From the NCBI GenBank assembly GCA_031547595.1, contig JAVBRU010000024.1:1-30059 (forward strand): 30,059 nt of DNA, given 5' to 3'. The translations under genes were made by a program, and so were the position numbers. Below, piece after piece: positions 22,670 through 30,000 of the stretch. Origin of the DNA: JAVBRU01 sp031547595 (GTDB lineage Bacteria > Bacillota > Clostridia > Christensenellales > Aristaeellaceae). The notes beneath the pieces were generated by a model. It was not told the DNA's origin. It saw only the letters and a program-made list of their open reading frames with translations, and searched no databases. The first letter of the stretch is position 1. Each line of letters starts with the position of its first letter.

Positions 22670-23611
22670 ATGCCCCTTGCGCCGATTCTGATGTGCCCGG
22701 CCTACCGCAGCGGCAATGCCACGCCCTGGGGCGGGGATTCCCTTCGCACGCTGTTTGGCAAGCAAATCCCGGACGAACGCACGGGCGAGTGCCTGGAGGT
22801 CAGTGCCATTCCAGGGCTCAACAGCACGGATGAAAACGGCATACTGCTGGGCGATTTGATCCATCAGTATGGCGGAAAGCTGGTGGGCACAAAGGTGCAC
22901 GGTGAGTTCCCGCTGCTGCTGAAACTGCTGGACGCCAAAGATCAATTGAGCGTGCAGGTGCACCCGGACGATGCGTATGCCGGGGCGCACGAAGGCAAGC
23001 TGGGCAAGAGCGAGGCATGGGTGATCCTTTCCGCAAAGCCGGGTGCGCAGCTGGTGTATGGTGTCAAGCCCGGCACCAACAAAGACGAACTTCGCGCCGC
23101 TTCCTTGCAAGGTTCTCAGGTAGAAAACCTTTTGCACCGCGTAGCGGTGCGCCCAGGCGAGGTGTACGATATCCCCAGCGGCATGGTGCATGCCATTGGC
23201 GCGGGCATTGTGCTGTATGAAATCCAGCAGTCCAGCGATGTGACCTACCGTTTTTATGATTTTGAGCGGCGGGACGCGGCGGGAAACCTCCGGCCTTTGC
23301 ACATCGAAAAAGCGCTGGCGGTGACGGATGTTGACAGGCAGATGCAAGCAGCCGTGCCGGTCGCCCTGCCAAATGGCGGGCAAAGGCTGATTGAGAACCC
23401 GTACTTCACGCTGGAGCGCTATGCGGACAGCGCGGTAACGCTCCCTGCCGATCGGCGGTTTTTCCGCATCCTGACGGCGCTTCGGGAGACGCGAATTGCG
23501 TGGGAGGGCGGCGAGCTATGGCTCAAGGCCGGGCAGACAGCGCTGCTTCCGGCAGATGGCTACCCTCTATCACTTGAAGCAGGGGATTGCTTACTGGCCC
23601 ATCCTACATAA
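22670..23611 (+). CDS. manA: Mannose-6-phosphate isomerase, type I
   Basis: A 313-residue zinc enzyme of the short Gram-positive type that interconverts mannose-6-phosphate and fructose-6-phosphate. The cupin metal site is formed by Q96 and H98 in QVHPDD, E115 in KSEAW and H174 in GMVHAIG. Other signatures are the N-terminal WGGDSLRTLFG and SSDVTYRFYDF. The ATG at 22670 has AGGAGTGATT ahead of it. It is the last gene of the long cluster that begins at 17017. After it a promoter for murB begins, so the operon probably ends here, although no clear terminator is seen. Confidence 0.93.
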   Translation: MPLAPILMCPAYRSGNATPWGGDSLRTLFGKQIPDERTGECLEVSAIPGLNSTDENGILLGDLIHQYGGKLVGTKVHGEFPLLLKLLDAKDQLSVQVHPDDAYAGAHEGKLGKSEAWVILSAKPGAQLVYGVKPGTNKDELRAASLQGSQVENLLHRVAVRPGEVYDIPSGMVHAIGAGIVLYEIQQSSDVTYRFYDFERRDAAGNLRPLHIEKALAVTDVDRQMQAAVPVALPNGGQRLIENPYFTLERYADSAVTLPADRRFFRILTALRETRIAWEGGELWLKAGQTALLPADGYPLSLEAGDCLLAHPT

Positions 23612-23649
23612 AATTTACACAAAATTGGTATACTATACCGCGGCGGCTC

Positions 23650-23678
23650 TTGCCAGGCTGCGGTTTTCTTGATATAAT
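23650..23678 (+). promoter_or_regulatory. Strong promoter for murB-whiA
   Basis: TTGCCA (23650-23655), a 17-base spacer and a perfect TATAAT (23673-23678). The predicted transcription start is near 23685, leaving a leader of only about 20 bases before the TTG chosen for murB. A palindrome GGTATACTATACC (23627-23639) lies just upstream. Confidence 0.8.
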
Positions 23679-23704
23679 AGGAGTATGTTGTGGGGGCGTG
23701 CGAA

Positions 23705-24610
23705 TTGAAATTTGACGAGCGTGTACGAATGCTGCAAGATGATATCGTGCTCAAGCATGATGTGCTGATGCGCGAATATACCACGCTGCGCGTGGGCGGC
23801 CCGGCGGATTATTTTGTGGATGTGCAAAGCGAGGCACAGGCGGTGAGCCTGCTGCAAGCGGCGCAGGAAGCAGGCATGCCCGTGCTAGTGATCGGCAATG
23901 GCTCCAATGTTTTGGTGCGGGACGGCGGCTTTCGCGGCATGGTGCTGCACATGGGCAAGCTGCTTTCCGGCATCTCGGTGGAAGGAACTACCCTCGTGGC
24001 CGAGGCCGGCGCATCGCTTGCCATACTGGCACGCACCGCGGCAGAGCATGATCTTGCGGGCCTGGAGTTTGCTGGCGGCATCCCCGGCACGGTAGGCGGC
24101 GCGGTGTATATGAACGCGGGTGCTTACGGCGGCGAGATGGCCAAGGTGGTAGAAACAGTACGGGTGCTGACCTCAACCGGCATGCAATGCTGGACAAACG
24201 CGCAGATGCATTTTGCCTACCGCCACAGCCGCGCGATGGCGGAGGGTGCGTGGGTACTGGGCGCAACATTCGCGCTTCAGCCCGGCGCGCGGGACGAGAT
24301 TGAGCGTGAGATGAAAGAAACGAACGCCAGGCGCCGCGATAAGCAGCCCTTGGAGTATCCCAGCGCAGGGTCGTTTTTCAAGCGTCCCGAGGGGTATTTT
24401 GCCGGGGCACTGATTGAGGGTGCCGGCCTTAAGGGCACGCAAATGGGCGGCGCGCGGGTGAGCGACAAGCACGCCGGGTTTTTGATCAACACCGGCGATG
24501 CCACTGCGGCGGATTTTTTGCAGTTGATGCGGCACATCCAGGCCACCATCCGTGCCAAAGACGGTGTGATGCTGGAACCGGAAGTGCGTATTGTAGGGGT
24601 TGAAGGATGA
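23705..24610 (+). CDS. murB: UDP-N-acetylenolpyruvoylglucosamine reductase MurB
   Basis: A FAD enzyme that makes UDP-N-acetylmuramic acid, the second step of peptidoglycan precursor synthesis. The flavin-binding parts are YTTLRVGGPAD (25-35), VIGNGSNVLVRDGGFRG (62-78) and AGGIPGTVGGAVYMNAGAYG (123-142). The proton donor serine is S223 in PSAGSFFKRP, the catalytic glutamate E293 lies in LEPEVR, and Y172 and R173 are in place. The start is uncertain. TTG at 23705 follows GGGGG at good distance and is preferred. GTG at 23690 is nearly at the transcription start, and ATG at 23729 is also possible. The stop overlaps whiA as ATGA. It belongs to the compact type IIb-like MurB of about 300 residues. 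Confidence 0.93.
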   Translation: MKFDERVRMLQDDIVLKHDVLMREYTTLRVGGPADYFVDVQSEAQAVSLLQAAQEAGMPVLVIGNGSNVLVRDGGFRGMVLHMGKLLSGISVEGTTLVAEAGASLAILARTAAEHDLAGLEFAGGIPGTVGGAVYMNAGAYGGEMAKVVETVRVLTSTGMQCWTNAQMHFAYRHSRAMAEGAWVLGATFALQPGARDEIEREMKETNARRRDKQPLEYPSAGSFFKRPEGYFAGALIEGAGLKGTQMGGARVSDKHAGFLINTGDATAADFLQLMRHIQATIRAKDGVMLEPEVRIVGVEG

Positions 24611-25569
24611 GCTTTTCTTCCGATGCCAAGCAGGAACTGGTGCGCCAGAAGATGGAGAAGCACTGCTGCATGCTCAGCGAATTAAGCGGCGTCACGCAGA
24701 GCTGCGCTTCGCTTCGCCTCCTTGGCGGCGGGCGCTTTACGGTGGTCTATCAGGTGGAAAACACTGCGCTGGCCAAGCGCATACTGCTGCTTTTGAAGCT
24801 GCGGCTGGAGATACGCGCCACGCTGCAATTCAGCAAACACCCCCGGCTTGGCGGGCGGCGCATCTGCACGCTGATGGTGGGCGAGGCCGATTCCAAACGG
24901 CTGCTGATGGCGCTGCATATGCTGCGGCAGTCCGACGCGGGCAGCGATATTTTCCGCAGTGTGCCGCGTGCGGCATTGAGCAGGCGCTGCTGCCGCCAGG
25001 CATTTTTGCGCGGCGCGTTCCTGGGCGGCGGCGCAGTGACCACGCCCGAGAAGGGCTATCACCGGGAATTCACCGTGGCGGGGGAGCAGCGTGCCGAAGC
25101 GATTTTGCACATACTGGAAAAAAGCGGCGTCCACGCACAGACCACCCAGCGACGGGGCGCAGTGATGGTGTATGTGAAGCGGGGGGACGATGTGGCGACG
25201 CTGTTGGCCATGATGGGCGCTGCCAAGGCGCTGATGGCGATGGAGAACGAGCGCATCCGTCGCGATTCCAGAAACCAGGCCAACCGCGCCATGAACTGCG
25301 ATCAGGCCAACATGATCAAGCAGATCACTGCCGCGCAGCAGCAGGCGGCGCAAATCACCCGGTTTTCTTTACAGCATGGCCTCGGCGGCCTGAAGCCTCC
25401 CTTGCAGGAGCTGGCACGCATCCGCATGCTGAACCCAGATGCCTCCCTGGAGCAGCTGGGCCAGCTGGTCAGCCCGCAGCTGAGCAAATCCGGCGTCAAC
25501 CACCGCATGCGCAGGTTGATGGAAATCATACAAACAGTAGAAAACCAGAGCAACGCTTTGGAAGGATGA
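24607..25569 (+). CDS. whiA: DNA-binding protein WhiA
   Basis: A 320-residue regulator found throughout Gram-positive bacteria; it controls cell division and, where present, sporulation genes. The N-terminal part (about 1-210) is a homing-endonuclease-like LAGLIDADG fold without nuclease activity, here with FLRGAFLGGGAVTTPEKGYHREF. The C-terminal DNA-binding part contains the diagnostic NRAMNCDQANMIKQ (about 231-244) and SKSGVNHRMRRLMEI. It is coupled to murB by an ATGA overlap. In many Bacillota rapZ and yvcK stand directly before whiA; neither is present here. The next gene, six bases downstream, carries an HPr-like domain, in the place taken by crh in Bacillus subtilis. Confidence 0.95.
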   Translation: MSFSSDAKQELVRQKMEKHCCMLSELSGVTQSCASLRLLGGGRFTVVYQVENTALAKRILLLLKLRLEIRATLQFSKHPRLGGRRICTLMVGEADSKRLLMALHMLRQSDAGSDIFRSVPRAALSRRCCRQAFLRGAFLGGGAVTTPEKGYHREFTVAGEQRAEAILHILEKSGVHAQTTQRRGAVMVYVKRGDDVATLLAMMGAAKALMAMENERIRRDSRNQANRAMNCDQANMIKQITAAQQQAAQITRFSLQHGLGGLKPPLQELARIRMLNPDASLEQLGQLVSPQLSKSGVNHRMRRLMEIIQTVENQSNALEG

Positions 25570-25575
25570 TAGATT

Positions 25576-26601
25576 ATGATCAAGTATTCGTTTAGTCTGG
25601 AAAAACTGGCACCGTTCTCCCGCAGCCAGATCGAGCATCTGGTGCAGCTGGCGGGGCGCTTTTCGTCCCATGTTTGGTTTGAGTACAAATCGCGCATCAT
25701 CAACGGCAAATCCATGCTGGGGTTATTATCGCTTACGGCGATGGGCAGCGGCCCGATATTGATGGTGGTGGAGGGCGAGGATGAGGTAAGTGCCGCCGCG
25801 CAGCTCAAACGCCTGCTGGAAGCCGGGGTTACCGCGCCCAAGGACATTACCGATGCGCATAAGCTGCTGCAAACCCTCAAAGGGCGGCTGATTGATGTGC
25901 TGGGCAGCAACCTGGTGGGCATCTATGTGCACGGTTCGATGGCGCAAAACAGCTTCCACTGGGGCAGCAGTGATATCGATTTCTTAGTGGTGGTCAAAAG
26001 CCCGCTGAAGCAGGATAAGAAAATCGCGCTGATCCGCACCCTGGAGGGGCTGAACACCGACGCGCCACCCAAGGGCATAGAAATGAGCGTGATTCTGGCA
26101 GATGATGCGCGGAAGGTGCCGCATCCCATGCCCTTTGACCTGCACTATTCCCCGCGCTGGCATAACGCCGCGCAGCGGGATATCGTGGCTTTTTGCCAGC
26201 AGATGAACGGCGTGGACGCTGATCTGACGGCGCATATCATGATGCTGAACAGTGCCGCCATCGTGGTGCATGGCCCCAGCGTGCCGCGCGTGTTTGGCAC
26301 CATCTCGCGGGAGGATTATCTGGACAGCATCAAGCGCGATCTGGTGGACGCCCGCACCATGCTGCATGAAAACCCGGTGTACTATGTGCTCAACCTCTGC
26401 CGCGCACTGGCGTATTTCCGCGACGGGAAGCTGCTGTCCAAGCAGCAGGGCGGCGAGTGGGGCCTCGAAAATCTAAACAAAAGGTATCAAGGCGTGGTGC
26501 AGGCGGCACTCAATGCCTACCGCAACGGCCGCGATATGTTCTATGACGAGGGCCATGCGGATGAGCTTTGCGATGATGTGCTGGAAGAGCTGGGAATCTG
26601 A
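25576..26601 (+). CDS. Fusion of an HPr/Crh-like domain and an aminoglycoside-adenylyltransferase-like nucleotidyltransferase
   Basis: A 341-residue protein of two parts. Residues 1 to about 84 align by eye with HPr: the segment VQLAGRFSSHVWFEY, then NGKSMLGLLSLTAMGSGPILMVVEGEDE. The serine of KSMLG is exactly residue 46, the site used by HPr kinase, but residue 15 is Ser instead of the phosphotransfer His, and residue 17 is Ser instead of Arg. It is therefore like Crh, not a sugar-transport HPr. Residues about 100-341 form a nucleotidyltransferase of the AadA/ANT(3'')-(9) kind: HGS at 119-121, SDID with D133 and D135, base glutamate E169 in IEMSV, and a helical C-terminal domain with YYVLNLCRALAYFRDGKLLSKQQGGEW. 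AAGGATGA precedes the ATG. Drug modification is possible, but position and fusion suggest a housekeeping or carbon-linked role; the substrate is unknown. Confidence 0.85.
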   Translation: MIKYSFSLEKLAPFSRSQIEHLVQLAGRFSSHVWFEYKSRIINGKSMLGLLSLTAMGSGPILMVVEGEDEVSAAAQLKRLLEAGVTAPKDITDAHKLLQTLKGRLIDVLGSNLVGIYVHGSMAQNSFHWGSSDIDFLVVVKSPLKQDKKIALIRTLEGLNTDAPPKGIEMSVILADDARKVPHPMPFDLHYSPRWHNAAQRDIVAFCQQMNGVDADLTAHIMMLNSAAIVVHGPSVPRVFGTISREDYLDSIKRDLVDARTMLHENPVYYVLNLCRALAYFRDGKLLSKQQGGEWGLENLNKRYQGVVQAALNAYRNGRDMFYDEGHADELCDDVLEELGI

Positions 26602-26603
26602 TG

Positions 26604-26641
26604 AAACATACCAAAGTCTACTTAAAAACATACCGAAGTCT
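26604..26641. repeat. Tandem 16-bp direct repeat, 22-bp period
   Basis: AAACATACCAAAGTCT (26604-26619) recurs at 26626-26641 with one change (A to G). The copies are two helical turns apart on the same face of the DNA, immediately upstream of the -35 box of the tRNA promoter. Confidence 0.7.
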
Positions 26642-26645
26642 GTGC

Positions 26646-26674
26646 TTGCCAAGAGGCGGAGCTTATGGTATACT
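26646..26674 (+). promoter_or_regulatory. Promoter for tRNA-Arg
   Basis: TTGCCA (26646-26651) and TATACT (26669-26674) with a 17-base spacer. The predicted transcription start is a few bases into the short leader, about 22-25 bases ahead of the mature tRNA. Confidence 0.8.
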
Positions 26675-26703
26675 ATGCCTTGTGCGTGGAATACCGCCGC
26701 TTT

Positions 26704-26780
26704 GTCTCCGTAGCTCAGCAGGATAGAGCGTCCGCCTCCTAAGCGGAAGGCCGCGCGTTCGAATCGCGCCGGGGACGCCA
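26704..26780 (+). tRNA. tRNA-Arg, anticodon CCT
   Basis: A complete cloverleaf of 77 bases with CCA encoded. The acceptor stem GTCTCCG pairs with CGGGGAC with one G-T pair. The D-arm has TAGCTCAGCAGGATAGAGC. The anticodon stem TCCGC/GCGGA holds the loop CTCCTAA, giving anticodon CCT, which reads AGG arginine codons. The T-arm has GCGCG-TTCGAAT-CGCGC. It has its own promoter and is followed by a long hairpin. Confidence 0.97.
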
Positions 26781-26783
26781 GAT

Positions 26784-26830
26784 ACACAAACCTGCCGGAG
26801 AAGCAATGTGCTTTTCCGGCAGGTTTGTGT
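26784..26830 (+). terminator. 21-bp hairpin after tRNA-Arg
   Basis: The arms 26784-26804 and 26810-26830 pair over 21 bp with a single G-T pair, around a loop of five bases (AATGT). The outer part carries A-rich and T-rich strands, but no long T-run follows. It is most likely the terminator or 3' processing signal of the tRNA, and it precedes the MFS gene by 33 bases. Confidence 0.75.
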
Positions 26831-26863
26831 TATAGCGAAGTTCACAAAAGGGGATACACGGCC

Positions 26864-28045
26864 ATGAATCAAACAAATTACAAAAGCACACTGCATGCCT
26901 GCTATCTGGGCTATGTCACCCAGGCGTTGATTGTCAATCTGCCGCCCCTGCTGTTTGTTGTTTTCAGGGATCAGTTTGGCCTTTCGTATACCATGTTGGG
27001 CAGCTTGGTGGTGGTTGTGTTCATTACGCAGCTTGTTGTGGATGCGCTGTCTATCCGGTTTATTGATAAAATCGGCCAGCGCACATCAGCTGTGATTGCG
27101 CATGTGTTTGCCGCAGCGGGCATGGCCGCCCTGGCGTTTTTGCCCCGGCTGATGCCGCAGCCGTACGTGGGGCTGATCATTGCCAGCGTGTTGTTCTCTA
27201 TTGGCGGCGGCTTGATTGAGGTGCTGGTCAGCCCCATTGTGGAAAGCCTGCCCGGGGATGCCAAGGCCTCCTCCATGAGCCTGCTGCACTCCTTTTATAG
27301 CTGGGGGCAGGTGTTGGTGATCATTCTGTCCACGGCTACGCTGCTGTTGCTTGGGCAGAAGCTATGGTTTGTGCTCCCGCTTTTGTGGGCTGTTTTGCCT
27401 GTCATAACGCTTGTCAAATTCACCAAAGTGCCGCTTGTGCCGCCTGAGGGCGAGGGGACGCGCACGCCGCTTAAAAAGCTTGTGACATCAAAGATATTTA
27501 TGATTGCGCTTTTGTTGATGGTATGCTCCGGCGCGGCCGAGCAGGCGATGGGGCAGTGGGCTTCGCTTTTTGCGGAAAAGGGCCTGGGCATATCCAAGAT
27601 GCTGGGGGATTTGCTGGGCCCATGCCTGTTTGCGGTGATGATGGGCATTGTTCGCACGCTGTATGGCATCAAGGGCCAACAGATCAACATGCAAAAAACA
27701 TTGCTGGGGTGCTCGCTGCTTTGCATCGTGTCTTTTGCTATCACAGCGCTGGTGCCCGTGCCTGCGATTTCGCTGCTGGGCTGTTCGCTTTGCGGGTTAT
27801 CTGTCAGCCTGATGTGGCCGGGCATGCTGAGCCTTACTGCGGAAGGCTTCCCTTCGGGTGGCACCGCCATGTTTGCCATGATGGCGCTTGGCGGGGATTT
27901 GGGCTGCTCTGTGGGCCCGTGGCTGACGGGCGTAGTGGCGGATGGCAGCAACCTGAATATGGGGCTGTTGTCGGGCATGATTTTTCCGGCGATTATGCTG
28001 GTGGGGCTAATAAGCCTCCGGCCACTGCTCAAATCAAGACGCTGA
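26864..28045 (+). CDS. Major facilitator superfamily transporter
   Basis: A 393-residue membrane transporter with about twelve hydrophobic segments in two halves, joined by a polar loop around residues 190-210 (KFTKVPLVPPEGEGTRTPLKK). The N-terminal half shows the pattern of the MFS loop 2-3 signature, DALSIRFIDKIGQRTS, in reduced form. The C-terminal half has LMWPGMLSLTAEGFPSGGTAMFAMMALGGDLG, seen in FucP-type and related sugar or drug permeases. Substrate cannot be told. The ATG at 26864 follows AAAAGGGG; an earlier in-frame start lies inside the tRNA hairpin region and is rejected. The gene appears to be a single transcription unit. Confidence 0.85.
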   Translation: MNQTNYKSTLHACYLGYVTQALIVNLPPLLFVVFRDQFGLSYTMLGSLVVVVFITQLVVDALSIRFIDKIGQRTSAVIAHVFAAAGMAALAFLPRLMPQPYVGLIIASVLFSIGGGLIEVLVSPIVESLPGDAKASSMSLLHSFYSWGQVLVIILSTATLLLLGQKLWFVLPLLWAVLPVITLVKFTKVPLVPPEGEGTRTPLKKLVTSKIFMIALLLMVCSGAAEQAMGQWASLFAEKGLGISKMLGDLLGPCLFAVMMGIVRTLYGIKGQQINMQKTLLGCSLLCIVSFAITALVPVPAISLLGCSLCGLSVSLMWPGMLSLTAEGFPSGGTAMFAMMALGGDLGCSVGPWLTGVVADGSNLNMGLLSGMIFPAIMLVGLISLRPLLKSRR

Positions 28046-28129
28046 GGCACTTAGCGTGCTGATCATAAAAGAATATACGTGCAATGCACAAAGAAGTGTA
28101 AAAACAACTTTATAAAATGTAAAAAATAC

Positions 28130-28158
28130 TTGACTTTATGTTTGCATTATGCTACTCT
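28130..28158 (+). promoter_or_regulatory. Promoter for the XRE cassette
   Basis: TTGACT (28130-28135) and TACTCT (28153-28158) with a 17-base spacer in an A/T-rich stretch, about 55 bases upstream of the regulator's start. A perfect 11-base palindrome GTGCAATGCAC (28079-28089) lies further upstream and could be a binding site. Confidence 0.55.
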
Positions 28159-28212
28159 GAACAGGGCGGCAAGGGTTGCGGTATGCGCCCGGGCAGGAGG
28201 ATAAGGTGTATT

Positions 28213-28410
28213 GTGGCTAAAAATCTGAAGCTGAAGGCCGCACGGGCAGCGCTTGATATGACGCAAAAAGACCTGGCCGACGCCATTCACGTGAGCCGGC
28301 AAACAATGAATGCGATCGAAAAAGGGGATTACTATCCGTCTGTAAAGCTCTGCATCGAAATCTGTAAGGTGCTTGGGAAAACGCTGGACGAATTGTTTTG
28401 GGAGGAATAA
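28213..28410 (+). CDS. Small XRE-family transcriptional regulator
   Basis: A 65-residue protein that is almost only a helix-turn-helix domain (about residues 16-36, TQKDLADAIHVSRQTMNAIEKG), followed by SVKLCIEICKVLGKTLDELF. It belongs to the small YozG-like group of DNA-binding proteins common in Bacillota. The GTG at 28213 is preceded by AGGAGG and AAGGTG and gives the usual start of this group; longer versions of the frame begin within the promoter. These regulators are very often encoded beside a small membrane protein, as here (start 3 bases after its stop), and probably control their own operon. Confidence 0.9.
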   Translation: MAKNLKLKAARAALDMTQKDLADAIHVSRQTMNAIEKGDYYPSVKLCIEICKVLGKTLDELFWEE

Positions 28411-28413
28411 ATC

Positions 28414-28857
28414 ATGATGAAGTCAGGGCATTTGGATGAACTTCAGCTATTGAAAAGAGGAAATGTGTTCAAGCATGGCTTGTTTTCGCTGATGGGGCTG
28501 CTGCTTGTCAATGCGCTGCTCTATGCATGCGGCATCGAGTGGGCACCGGACAAATGGCCGGAACTGACGATCATTCTTTTCGTGGTGGTGCTGTGCAGTA
28601 TTGAGTTTATTTTCTGCGACATCTATCCTTTGACGGAAAAAAGGCAAAAGTATCTGATAAACCTTTGCGGTTTGTATAGCGTTGTCGCGCTTATTGCTTG
28701 CGGATATGACTTGGCAATCGAGAAGGCTGGGATCGTGCGGGACGGCAAAATCACGGAAAGTGCATTGGGCATCGTTTACAGCCTCCTGTTTGCAGCAATC
28801 TTTTTTGCCTATAAAATAAAAGCCAGACAGAACGCCAAACACGAGCATATTGAATAG
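28414..28857 (+). CDS. Four-helix membrane protein, XRE-associated
   Basis: A 147-residue membrane protein with four hydrophobic segments at about 22-40, 51-70, 80-99 and 117-134, and a basic C-terminal tail (KIKARQNAKHEH). It resembles the DUF6773-type and related small membrane proteins found next to XRE regulators of this kind, but I am not certain of the family. The ribosome binding site GGGAGGA lies in the end of the regulator gene. The ATG at 28417 is an alternative start. The pair may sense a membrane-related signal; nothing in the sequence proves this. Confidence 0.8.
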   Translation: MMKSGHLDELQLLKRGNVFKHGLFSLMGLLLVNALLYACGIEWAPDKWPELTIILFVVVLCSIEFIFCDIYPLTEKRQKYLINLCGLYSVVALIACGYDLAIEKAGIVRDGKITESALGIVYSLLFAAIFFAYKIKARQNAKHEHIE

Positions 28858-28870
28858 AAAGGGTGCGCAA

Positions 28871-29308
28871 ATGCCCGACAAGATTCAATCAACATGGGAG
28901 AACATCAGGCCGTTTTTTGTGCTATTGATTCTTCTTGCCTGCACCATCATGCTTTTCTATGGCTTTAAGGAAACCGACGTGAAGCTGAGCGATGATCAGA
29001 TGCAGATTACAGGCATGTATGGCCTCAAAATTGCTTTTGACGAAGTGGAAAGCATTACGCTGCTCGAAAAAAGCATGAACGAAATTGGCGTCGGCACAAG
29101 AACCAACGGCTTTGGCGGCTTTGGAAGCACACTGAAAGGAAACTTTGAGTCGGCGAGCCAGGGCATGTATATCCTCTTTGTCAATTCCTCCTCTTCGCCG
29201 ACGATACGGATTGAACGCAGCGCTGGCGTCAATGTGTATATCAGCTTCAATGATGGTCAAAAGACCGAAGATTTGTTTTCGGAGCTGATGAAGTGGAAGA
29301 CGAAATAG
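28871..29308 (+). CDS. Small membrane-anchored protein, possibly PH-like domain
   Basis: A 145-residue protein with one membrane segment (about 13-31) followed by a compact beta-rich domain. The phrase VKLSDDQMQITGMYGLKIAFDEVESITLLE is of the type seen in bacterial PH-like domains, and FNDGQKTEDLFSELMK near the end also suits that fold. The assignment is by general look only. AAAGGGTG precedes the ATG at 28871; an in-frame TTG at 28850 overlaps the previous gene. It lies 13 bases after the XRE-associated membrane protein and should belong to the same operon. Confidence 0.75.
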   Translation: MPDKIQSTWENIRPFFVLLILLACTIMLFYGFKETDVKLSDDQMQITGMYGLKIAFDEVESITLLEKSMNEIGVGTRTNGFGGFGSTLKGNFESASQGMYILFVNSSSSPTIRIERSAGVNVYISFNDGQKTEDLFSELMKWKTK

Positions 29309-29398
29309 CCGTGCAGGCTGTCAAGTATGGAGAAGCACGCGGCGTTGTGATATTTTCTTCGTTTGTCAGATATTGCACCAAATAAAGGAGAACGTTGC

Positions 29399-29989
29399 AT
29401 GAATACTGAAATCCGCAAATTGACCCCAGGCCTAGCAGAGGCGTACATTCACTTTTTTGATGTGACACCCCATGATGCCCATACCGAGGAGGGAAAATGC
29501 TATTGCGTGACCTGGCGCAGTGATGCTTCCTATGCCGAAAATGAAAACCATTGGTTCCCTACGCGCGAGGAAAGACGGGCGCATGCCCTTCAGTTCGTCA
29601 AGGCCGGAAGCTTGCAGGGCTATCTTGCTTACCAGGGCGATGAAATTGTGGGCTGGTGCAATGCCAATGCGGATTGTCAGGCCTGCGTCAACTATCTACG
29701 CTCGTATTGGCCGATCGATGAATACTGTGCAGATATCAAGGTGAAATCCGTATTCTGCTTTGCGATTGCGCCGCAGGTGCAAAGGTCAGGCGTGGCTACA
29801 AAGCTTCTGGAGCGCGTTTGCCAAGACGCTGCCGAGGACGGCTTTGACTTTGTTGAAGCCTATGTTTATCAGGATTTTGACACGGTGCCACATGATTTCA
29901 GAGGGCCCTTGGCGATGTACGAAAAATGCGGGTTCGAAAAATGTGCGCAGCGGGACGGCATGGTGGTTGTTCGGAAGGCATTGAAATAG
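29399..29989 (+). CDS. GNAT family N-acetyltransferase
   Basis: A 196-residue acetyltransferase that uses acetyl-CoA. The cofactor loop is QVQRSGVA (126-133) within CFAIAPQVQRSGVATKLLERV, and the C-terminal motif LAMYEKCGFEKC is typical. The N-terminal half is rich in Trp, His and Cys (NENHWFPTREERRAH), as in GNATs that act on small molecules. Substrate unknown. AAAGGAG precedes the ATG at 29399. It follows the PH-like gene after 90 bases with no clear promoter and is ended by a strong terminator. It is unrelated in detail to the decayed GNAT at 1215-1826. Confidence 0.9.
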   Translation: MNTEIRKLTPGLAEAYIHFFDVTPHDAHTEEGKCYCVTWRSDASYAENENHWFPTREERRAHALQFVKAGSLQGYLAYQGDEIVGWCNANADCQACVNYLRSYWPIDEYCADIKVKSVFCFAIAPQVQRSGVATKLLERVCQDAAEDGFDFVEAYVYQDFDTVPHDFRGPLAMYEKCGFEKCAQRDGMVVVRKALK

Positions 29990-30000
29990 GGGTCAGCGCT

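Noticed and set aside
24600..25595. A 331-codon plus-strand frame overlapping whiA
   Set aside because: It is Arg/Gly/His-rich and covers exactly the whiA gene in another frame; whiA has diagnostic motifs.
25576..26601. Ordinary acquired aminoglycoside resistance gene
   Set aside because: There is no mobile DNA or base-composition change around it, it is coupled to whiA by six bases, and it carries an HPr-like domain absent from AadA enzymes.
26784..26830. Attachment site or mobile-element end beside the tRNA
   Set aside because: No repeat of the tRNA 3' end and no integrase is seen; the palindrome is best explained as a terminator.
28046..28070. Possible terminator after the MFS gene
   Set aside because: GGCAC and GTGCT can pair over about five bases, but the stem is short and lacks a T-run.
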